Shown: positions 13,647-19,209 of the stretch, one piece after another
Position numbering within the stretch: the first letter of the stretch is position 1
Layout: the number at the start of each line of letters is the position of its first letter
Source of the DNA: a virus
Reading direction: 5' to 3' (one strand)
IMG/VR virus record: IMGVR_UViG_3300046000_004287
Location: 1 to 23,948 of that record
Length of the DNA: 23,948 nt
Notes under the pieces: generated by a model
The model's input: the letters and a program-made list of their open reading frames with translations, nothing else
The model's database searches: none
What the model was told of the DNA's origin: nothing
Made by a program: the position numbers and the translations under genes

Positions 13647-15098
13647 ATGGCTTCTGCCATCGCTAATCGCGTACTCGTATTCAACGATACGCCCGCCAAA
13701 CACGACGACATCTTGAAGATGACCGTCAACCAGCTTCAGGACGAACGAACTCGTCTCATTACTGTCACCGAAGTCTTCGATGCCAAGGGCGACAAGCTCT
13801 CATCTGAAGACGCTCAGGCTTACTCAGACGCTGTGGATCGCATTGAAGCGGTTCAGAACGCACTGAGCAAGACTCCTGCCGGTCTCGCTGAGCGTAAGGC
13901 TGCACTGCTCGCCACGTCTCGTATCGCCAATGCGACAAGTGGGCTGACCTTTGACTTCTCCAAGAGTGTACACACTCGTCCAGCATGGGAAGACGACAAG
14001 GACAAGTTCGGCTTCAAGAACCAGCAGGAATACCTGGGTGCTGTTGTCAACGCCTACAAGTCTCGCAATCCAGAAGCAATCGACCCACGGTTGAAAGCTG
14101 CTGTGATGGACGCAGTAGGCTCTGACGAATTCAGCAAGGCCAACTGGGAAGCAGCAGGTATCACTGTACCTCGTGGCTTCATCAACACGGTCATGCAGCT
14201 TGAGCCAGAAGCTGACCAGCTTACGAGCAAGATGACTCGCATCCCAATGACCGCTCCAACGGTCGACATTCCTGCCCGAGTTGACAAAGACCACAGCACT
14301 TCCGTGACTGGTGGATTCGCTGTCTACCGTGGTAAGGAAACTGCTGCTCCGACGCTCAGCAAGAACGCCATGGAGATGATCACACTGAAGGCACATGAAC
14401 TGAACGGTGCTGCTGCAGCAACCAATCAGTTGATGGCTGACAGTCCTCTCTCTATCGCTGCTCTGATTGATCAGGGACTGCGTCAGGAAGCTCGCTCTTA
14501 CCGCATCAACGAACTGTTGAACGGTAACGGCATCGGTCGACCTCTGGGTATGTTGCACTCCAGCAACGATGCATTGCTGACTGTTCTCCGTGAAAGCGGC
14601 CAGTCAACATCTGTTATCGTCAACGGTACCAACATCCTGAAGATGCGTCAGCGAGTCTGGGGTTACGAGAATGCAGTGTGGCTGTGCTCTCTGGACCTGT
14701 TCCCGACAATCGCAACGCTGCACATCGAGTCGCCAAACAACGCTGGTCTCGTGAAGCTGTTCTACCCTGCTGACTCTGCCAACCCAGACATGCTGCTCGG
14801 TCGTCCAATCATCTGGACAGAGTACATGAATGGTATCACCAGCGGTCAGGACGGCTCAGCCATCAGCGAGTGGAACGACAACTTCCTCGCTTGCGTCAAC
14901 CCAACGCAGGTACTGTACGGTGAACGCGGAACTGGAACGCTGACACGCAGCATCCACGTACGCTTCCTCGAACGCGAAGAAGTCTTCCTCTTCACCAGCT
15001 TCGACGATGCTCGCCCATGGTGGAAGACCGTCATGACTCCTGCCAAGGCTGGTCTGACTCTGTCACCATTCGTTGTCCTGTCCAAGACGACTGCATAG
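13647..15098 (+). CDS. Major capsid protein, HK97 fold
   Basis: The 483-residue protein has an N-terminal helical region of about 100 residues (DILKMTVNQLQDERTRLITVTEVFD... YSDAVDRIEAVQNALSKTPAGLAERKA) that fits a scaffold-like delta domain removed by the prohead protease. The HK97-fold body includes IPMTAPTVDIPARVD, the long spine-like helix, NELLNGNG...RPLGMLHS, LLGRPIIWTEYMN and GTLTRSIHVRFLEREEVFLFTSFDDARPWW. The ATG at 13647 has a perfect AGGAGG at 13634-13639; an upstream frame to 13539 is untranslated leader. Strong translation suits the most abundant virion protein. The hairpin at 15112 may end its transcript. Confidence 0.92.
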   Translation: MASAIANRVLVFNDTPAKHDDILKMTVNQLQDERTRLITVTEVFDAKGDKLSSEDAQAYSDAVDRIEAVQNALSKTPAGLAERKAALLATSRIANATSGLTFDFSKSVHTRPAWEDDKDKFGFKNQQEYLGAVVNAYKSRNPEAIDPRLKAAVMDAVGSDEFSKANWEAAGITVPRGFINTVMQLEPEADQLTSKMTRIPMTAPTVDIPARVDKDHSTSVTGGFAVYRGKETAAPTLSKNAMEMITLKAHELNGAAAATNQLMADSPLSIAALIDQGLRQEARSYRINELLNGNGIGRPLGMLHSSNDALLTVLRESGQSTSVIVNGTNILKMRQRVWGYENAVWLCSLDLFPTIATLHIESPNNAGLVKLFYPADSANPDMLLGRPIIWTEYMNGITSGQDGSAISEWNDNFLACVNPTQVLYGERGTGTLTRSIHVRFLEREEVFLFTSFDDARPWWKTVMTPAKAGLTLSPFVVLSKTTA

Positions 15099-15111
15099 TT
15101 CATGCAGGTTT

Positions 15112-15150
15112 GAGGGGCATGTAGTAAGGTCCACCTGAACCATGCCCCTC
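15112..15150 (+). terminator. Hairpin after the capsid gene, probable terminator or attenuator
   Basis: GAGGGGCATG (15112-15121) pairs perfectly with CATGCCCCTC (15141-15150), with a possible inner AGGT/ACCT stem. It begins 13 bases after the capsid stop. The following bases are pyrimidine-rich (TCCCTTCC) but not a clean T-run, so it may be a partial terminator or a 3' stabiliser that keeps capsid mRNA in excess. Confidence 0.58.
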
Positions 15151-15173
15151 TCCCTTCCGTGTTTCGATTCTTC

Positions 15174-15185
15174 TCCTGTACAGGA
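15174..15185. promoter_or_regulatory. Palindrome holding the ribosome site of the accessory head gene
   Basis: TCCTGTACAGGA is a perfect 12-base palindrome, and its right half contains the AGGA that should bind the ribosome for the ATG at 15195. Base pairing would hide the site, or the DNA palindrome may be an operator. It is small and could be chance. Confidence 0.3.
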
Positions 15186-15194
15186 ACAAATACT

Positions 15195-15632
15195 ATGGCT
15201 ACTCAGAAGTTCACTCACTTGTCCTCTAAGAGCCAGATCACTGCTCTTGGGACGCTCACAATGACGGGGAGCATCGCTAATGCTCACGTTATTGATATCC
15301 TGTTCGACAAAGCTATGCTGGTCATCAACGATGCTGACCTGACTGGTGCTTTGACTGTTACTGTCGCTGGCTCAACTGCCGCTGACGGGGCATCTGGTTT
15401 CACGACCATCAAGACCTGTACCTTCTCTGCTGCTCTAGCCAACATGAACATGGCAGTGGAAGTCGACAGCGAAGAAGTCAGCTACGCTCAGGACGTTGCA
15501 GGCGTTGTTTTCCTGTCAGTCGTATTCCGATTGACTGGTACCAACACCAACACGCTGGATGCTGCTGTTCAGGTTACAACCCTGCACCAGTACAGCGACC
15601 TGACTCCAACCGGAACAGGCGTCACAGCTTAG
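15195..15632 (+). CDS. Probable capsid decoration or head-accessory protein
   Basis: The 145-residue product is Thr/Ala/Gly-rich and beta-type (ITALGTLTMTGSIANAHVIDILFDKAMLVI, LTVTVAGSTAADGASG), with no charged domain, and ends in PTGTGVTA. Proteins of this size and make-up directly after the major capsid gene often decorate the capsid, but no family is recognised. The ATG at 15195 is used: AGGA lies upstream within the palindrome TCCTGTACAGGA (15174-15185), which may mask the ribosome site. A GTG at 15159 would add 12 residues but lacks support. It is bracketed by two hairpins, so its expression may be set apart from the neck genes. Confidence 0.6.
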   Translation: MATQKFTHLSSKSQITALGTLTMTGSIANAHVIDILFDKAMLVINDADLTGALTVTVAGSTAADGASGFTTIKTCTFSAALANMNMAVEVDSEEVSYAQDVAGVVFLSVVFRLTGTNTNTLDAAVQVTTLHQYSDLTPTGTGVTA

Positions 15633-15658
15633 TACAACCTTCGCAAGAGGGTAAACAG

Positions 15659-15700
15659 CCGCAGTACAGTTCAGGGGGTGGCTGTACTGCGGTTTGTCTT
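15659..15700 (+). terminator. Strong intrinsic terminator after the head-accessory gene
   Basis: CCGCAGTACAG (15659-15669) pairs perfectly with CTGTACTGCGG (15682-15692) around a 12-base loop, followed by TTTGTCTTTT. This is a standard rho-independent terminator separating the head transcript from the neck and tail genes that begin at 15714. Confidence 0.85.
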
Positions 15701-15713
15701 TTGGAGATCATTC

Positions 15714-16376
15714 ATGCCGATGTACGTTGATCTTGCCAGTGAAGCTGCACTCAGTACGATTGTGGGCACCACACTGCTGGATGCCACTAAGCGTAACATT
15801 GGCTTCGATCCAGAAACACCTACGGAACTGTTGCCAGTCGATCTGGAAGACTTACTCCACGAGTGCATCTCGATCTGCGAGAAGGAACAGTGGAGATTCA
15901 TTCTCCGTAAACCTGTTACTCTCACTCTTCCTTACGAAGCCTTCTGCAATCCCGATGGTCTGTTCTTTTTGCCATTCGGACGTGTCACTGAGATCACAAC
16001 CTTCACGTACATTAAAGACGATCTGACCACCGGAACCGTATCATCCTCCGACTACACTCTCTACACCTCAGAACCATCCAAGCTATGGGCTGAGAACTGG
16101 GAAGAAGTCTTCGAAGAGATCAACGATGAGCAACCCTACCCAATCACCATCACCTACACCACCGGCTACGCATCATACGACGCTGTACCCAAATCAACCA
16201 TCCGAGCTATCAAGATCCTCGCTTACCACTTGTTTGAGTACCGCGATGCGATCTCTGATGGCTCTGTCTCAGAACTTCCTCAAGGCTATTGTCAGCTTCG
16301 CGATCTCAACCTTCTGAATGACCATCGTGCAATCCGTTACATCACAGAAGACTGGTCGAAAGTGAGTCGTGGATGA
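15714..16376 (+). CDS. Head-tail connector, gp6/phiE125 gp8-like
   Basis: The 220-residue protein resembles the adaptor that forms a ring under the portal. It has an N-terminal helical bundle (LEDLLHECISICEKEQWRFILRKPVTLTL), a beta section with RVTEITTFTYIKDD and SSSDYTLYTSEPSKLW (about 85-120), ITITYTTGYA, and a final helix TIRAIKILAYHLFEYRDA (about 165-185). The last two follow the connector-family pattern of YxxGY followed by a long helix with YENRE. The ATG at 15714 has GGAG seven bases before it. It is the first gene after the terminator and couples to the next through an ATGA overlap. Confidence 0.78.
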   Translation: MPMYVDLASEAALSTIVGTTLLDATKRNIGFDPETPTELLPVDLEDLLHECISICEKEQWRFILRKPVTLTLPYEAFCNPDGLFFLPFGRVTEITTFTYIKDDLTTGTVSSSDYTLYTSEPSKLWAENWEEVFEEINDEQPYPITITYTTGYASYDAVPKSTIRAIKILAYHLFEYRDAISDGSVSELPQGYCQLRDLNLLNDHRAIRYITEDWSKVSRG

Positions 16377-16768
16377 ACAAGTACAATCGTCGTTCACGCC
16401 CCAATCTACGAACCATCTGCGAGTTCTGGACACCTTCCACAGTCGTCAACACATCGGGTGAACTCACACAGGAATTTACTCTTCATTACAAAGGTCCGTT
16501 CTCTCTGGAGGTGCCCCGCAAGCCAACAGAGATTACGGACTCCGGTCGTGTGGCTTCTGAACAATCTTTCATGCTCATAGGCCAATGGTGCAAACCTGCT
16601 GAGGAGATCACTGCAGGTATGTTCTGTGTCATTCCTTCTCGTCAGAAAGTATTCGCGGTTCAAGGACCAGCGACTGACCCATGGGGTGACAGGAAGAAAG
16701 TCAACATCACGATCATCGACAACGTCTCACAGCCAATCACCATTCAACTTATACCCACAATGTACTGA
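16373..16768 (+). CDS. Head closure / head-tail adaptor protein
   Basis: The 131-residue, beta-rich protein lies in the slot of the head-closure (SPP1 gp16/HK97 gp7-type) protein that plugs the neck after packaging. It begins with a basic stretch (NKYNRRSRPNLR), followed by a strand-rich barrel region in which SFMLIGQWCKPAEEITAGMFCVIPSRQKVFAVQGPATDPWGDRKK resembles the conserved core of head-tail joining proteins (a ... VxGPAxDPWG turn). It starts within the ATGA overlapping the upstream stop, and its stop overlaps the next ATG (TGATG), so the neck proteins are made in step. The family call is by position and pattern. Confidence 0.65.
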   Translation: MNKYNRRSRPNLRTICEFWTPSTVVNTSGELTQEFTLHYKGPFSLEVPRKPTEITDSGRVASEQSFMLIGQWCKPAEEITAGMFCVIPSRQKVFAVQGPATDPWGDRKKVNITIIDNVSQPITIQLIPTMY

Positions 16769-17418
16769 TGGCTAAACCATTCTTCTCAATCAAGTTCGAC
16801 ATGCCTGCTGAGGTGATCAACGGCTTCCCCAAGTTCGTTGGTACGCTTCGCAGGCACATCGTACGTCAAGCATTGAGAAGTGCATTACTTCCATCCAGAA
16901 ACTCTTTGAAGTCTAAGCTGATGGCTCTCCCCCGTGAGTCTAAGCAGTCCTCTGGTGCTACCTACCGTGCGTTAGTGTCCAAATACAAGAACGCTCGCAA
17001 CAACCCTGATCGGTTCTACGGGATCATCGGAGTCAACAACAAGTACATCGAAGCCACAACGCTGGAGAAGTCCCCCCTCTACGCAAAAGCAATCCAGCGA
17101 CAGGTCTCATTCGGTATTCGTCAGAAACGTACAGCCGATGATGGTTCAGTGATCTACAGCAAGCGTTACCCTCGTGGTGACGTTCGCAGTAGACTTCGTA
17201 AGAAGGTGTTTGGTCCTAAGAGTGTTGGTGGCCTAAAGAAGCGTTGGCCTGCCCGTTACCTGCATCTGTGGGAAGCAGGCTTTACTCATGCTCGGAGTGG
17301 TAAGGCTTTCACAGGTCATCAGTTCTTCGCTAAGACCAAAGAAGAGACACAAGCTAAGGCTAAGGAAATCTTCCGCACCAAAGTACTGGAACACTTCCGT
17401 AAGGCATTCGGCAAATGA
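16768..17418 (+). CDS. Neck/tail completion protein, HK97 gp10-like
   Basis: The 216-residue, very basic protein has the features of the HK97 gp10 family: an N-terminal helix with HIVRQALRSALLPSRNSLKSKLMALP, a Tyr-rich middle (YRALVSKYKNARNN...FYGIIGVNN), and a C-terminal RYLHLWEAGFTHARSGKAFTGHQFFAKTKEETQ region, in which an H/Y-x-x-x-x-E-xGT motif followed by P/H-QFF..A is typical. It probably joins the tail to the neck. It is longer than most relatives (about 150 residues), owing to the basic insertion around 110-150. Start and stop both overlap neighbours (TGATG, ATGA). Confidence 0.7.
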   Translation: MAKPFFSIKFDMPAEVINGFPKFVGTLRRHIVRQALRSALLPSRNSLKSKLMALPRESKQSSGATYRALVSKYKNARNNPDRFYGIIGVNNKYIEATTLEKSPLYAKAIQRQVSFGIRQKRTADDGSVIYSKRYPRGDVRSRLRKKVFGPKSVGGLKKRWPARYLHLWEAGFTHARSGKAFTGHQFFAKTKEETQAKAKEIFRTKVLEHFRKAFGK

Positions 17419-17879
17419 GTCCATACACTTTAGATGTCGGATTACAGTCATTGATCAGCGGTGCTGTCGGAGCTACCATTCCGTGCAGCAAGTCTTCGTT
17501 CCTGCCCTCGCATGATCTGAAGACTGCCCCAGACGGTTATGTGTTCTACGACATCTCAGAGGTCACACCATTTCATTCCTCAGAAGGTCTTGCAGAGGCT
17601 AATGACTCAGAGAAGTGTAGCTTTACACTTGACGTAGCCTGTGTAGCCCATTCTAATACTCAACGTAAGGCTCTTGTTACCTCCGTGCTCGCAGTCCTTC
17701 AACCCATTGTTGCTGGCCGTCGAACACAACTCACCTCCTATGAGATAACCGGAACCAGCGTGTACATCAACTACCTGAGACTCGATTCTCAGGACGAAAC
17801 GTATGTGTTGAAAACAGGACAGTCGAATCCTGATCTGACGATGATCGTCCTGTCTTTTTCTGGTAAGGCTACCTGTTAG
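17415..17879 (+). CDS. Tail terminator-like protein
   Basis: The 154-residue protein lies between the gp10-like gene and the tail tube gene, where the tail terminator (lambda gpU/HK97 gp11-type, often DUF3168) is usual. Compatible features are an N-terminal LQSLISGAVGATIP helix and strand, a CSFTLDVACVAHSNTQRKALVTSVLAVLQPIV segment of strand plus long helix, and a C-terminal SVYINYLRLDSQDETY strand pair. The terminator ring stops tail-tube growth and docks the tail to the head. It begins in an ATGA overlap. Sequence similarity is weak, and the call leans on gene order. Confidence 0.55.
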   Translation: MSPYTLDVGLQSLISGAVGATIPCSKSSFLPSHDLKTAPDGYVFYDISEVTPFHSSEGLAEANDSEKCSFTLDVACVAHSNTQRKALVTSVLAVLQPIVAGRRTQLTSYEITGTSVYINYLRLDSQDETYVLKTGQSNPDLTMIVLSFSGKATC

Positions 17880-17888
17880 GAGGTTTTC

Positions 17889-18398
17889 ATGTCCGCACGC
17901 GATACATCACGTATCAAGATCAAGTGGTTCGAACAGACCACAGCACCAACTGGTTCAGGAGCAGCACCTGATGCTGTTGATACCGCAAGCGACGTTTACG
18001 CCTGTGTTACTGACGGTCCTACATGGTCCGGCTTCACTCGTGGGGACGTGGAAACAACTTGCTCCAATACGACACTTGACGCATGGGGGAACTTGATTCG
18101 TACCTTCCGTGCCGGTAAGCTGGTCGATCTTGGAACCATTACTTTCACTGTAGACTGGGACCCAGACGATACCAATGGTGGTCGTGAATTCGCAGCATTC
18201 TTCGACGGTCGCTCAGGTGACCTGCTCGTTGAATTCCCTGCTGAAGGAGCCGAAACCACTGGTCCAATTCTGGTCCTGACCGGATACTGCAACAAGTTTA
18301 CTCCAATGGGCACTGTACTCTCTGACGATCAGGGATCACGCTCACTGGCAGAACTTGTCTTCAAGTTGTCTGGTATTGACGTAACTGCTCCAGCTTAA
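17889..18398 (+). CDS. Major tail (tube) protein
   Basis: The 169-residue protein is the likely tail tube subunit: it lies directly before the G/GT chaperone pair, has beta-sandwich character (KLVDLGTITFTVDWDPDDTNGGREFAAFFDGRSGDLLVEFP; SRSLAELVFKLSGIDV), and has a very strong ribosome site (AGGAGG, 17878-17883, five to six bases from the ATG). That site is nearly identical to the one before the capsid gene. The TFxVDWDPDD...FFDG segment fits lambda gpV-like tube proteins. Many copies stack to form the tube around the tape measure. Confidence 0.8.
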   Translation: MSARDTSRIKIKWFEQTTAPTGSGAAPDAVDTASDVYACVTDGPTWSGFTRGDVETTCSNTTLDAWGNLIRTFRAGKLVDLGTITFTVDWDPDDTNGGREFAAFFDGRSGDLLVEFPAEGAETTGPILVLTGYCNKFTPMGTVLSDDQGSRSLAELVFKLSGIDVTAPA

Positions 18399-18445
18399 TG
18401 CTGATGGTACAACACCTCCATTCACCCCTTCTTTAGGAAACCTGT

Positions 18446-18868
18446 ATGTTGCTCAAACCTCTCAAGCGTGCCCCACTCCCATCTTCTTCTTCCTCAGAAA
18501 TTGTTGAGCCGTCAGCAGGACTCGCAACGGCATTTATTGCCAAGCTCCGTGAGTTCCCGGGATCATCTGAGACCGATGTCCAGCCTCATTACTTCTCCGG
18601 TCTCCGTGTCCTGATCTGTCTGTACGAAGACGGTAAGCCATTCCTGTCACAGTTGATCAACCACTTGTCTCAGGAGAATGCTGAGAAGTGGCCTGTCACT
18701 GTTCAGGAAGGTGTCTCTGTTCGTCAAACACTGGATGACATCGACGCTCCGTATCTGGCACGTGTTGTGGACTACTTCCTCGATATGATCAGTACGGAAC
18801 AGATGTCAGAGATCAACGCAATCCTGCGTGATACGGTCTGGACTCAGGCGGACTCCGCAAAAAACTAA
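18446..18868 (+). CDS. Tail assembly chaperone G
   Basis: The 140-residue protein is the short product of the G/GT pair, which coats the tape measure during tail assembly and is absent from the virion. It is helical after a Ser-rich N-terminus, with FSGLRVLICLYEDGKPFLSQLINHLS and YLARVVDYFLDMISTEQMSEINAILRDTVW. The gene starts at an ATG with AGGA seven bases before it. It ends ...GCA AAA AAC TAA, where the last bases are a -1 slippery heptamer, so a fraction of ribosomes continues in the -1 frame. Identity is supported mainly by the frameshift signal and position between the tube and tape measure genes. Confidence 0.82.
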   Translation: MLLKPLKRAPLPSSSSSEIVEPSAGLATAFIAKLREFPGSSETDVQPHYFSGLRVLICLYEDGKPFLSQLINHLSQENAEKWPVTVQEGVSVRQTLDDIDAPYLARVVDYFLDMISTEQMSEINAILRDTVWTQADSAKN

Positions 18869-19209
18869 TTACTCCCGACGATCCACGCTGGTTCATCTTG
18901 TTCCTGTGTAGTCGTTGGGGGAAATCCAAATCAGAGATCGAGTCTATTCCTTACTCAGAATTTTGTGAGCATCTGAACTTTTGGCGAGAGTACAGATGGG
19001 GAATGACTGATGACCTTCAGGCGATGTCGATTGCACATCAAATGAAGGTTGCCAACCCTAAGTCGTCAGCAGTTCCATGGATGATCAAGTCGTGGACTGT
19101 ACAAAAGGATTACACCTACCGTCTCAGCCGACTTGTCGCTAAACCCGTTGCTGCTATCAGGAGCGGGTTTTTTGCTATCCTGTCAGCAGTTAAGGGAATG
19201 AAGAAATGA
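18446..19209 (+). CDS. Tail assembly chaperone GT fusion made by -1 frameshift
   Basis: If ribosomes slip at 18859-18865, translation continues at 18865 in the -1 frame: CTA ATT ACT CCC and onward, adding about 114 residues (LITPDDPRWFILFLCSRWGKSKSEI...WREYRW...DDLQAMSIAHQMKVANPKS...) to the 140 of G, for about 254 in total. The extension looks like a real T domain (Trp/Tyr/Arg-rich, helical) and its frame stays open to the stop that overlaps the tape-measure ATG (ATGA, 19206-19209). No ribosome site supports separate initiation near 18898. GT links G to the tape measure and tube protein in assembly. The last 25 codons run through an intrinsic-terminator-like hairpin. Confidence 0.8.
18859..18921 (+). 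promoter_or_regulatory. Programmed -1 frameshift signal (slippery site plus stem)
   Basis: The heptamer A_AAA_AAC (18859-18865) is in the correct phase for tandem slippage and abuts the zero-frame TAA. Six bases later, CTCCCGACGA (18872-18881) can pair over its full length with TCGTTGGGGG (18912-18921), with two G-U pairs and a 30-base loop. Spacer and stem size fit known -1 signals. Confidence 0.85.
19141..19173 (+). terminator. Intrinsic-terminator-like hairpin inside the T frame
   Basis: AAACCCG (19141-19147) pairs perfectly with CGGGTTT (19164-19170), with an inner GCT/AGC possibility, and six T residues run 19168-19173. It lies within the -1 frame, 33 bases before the tape-measure start and far beyond the zero-frame stop at 18868. 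In most transcripts no ribosome would be on it; ribosomes that frameshifted would translate through it. Confidence 0.65.

Noticed and set aside
13824-14558. A 244-codon minus-strand ORF opposite the capsid gene
   Set aside because: It is an antisense shadow caused by the codon bias of the capsid gene; there is no ribosome site or motif.
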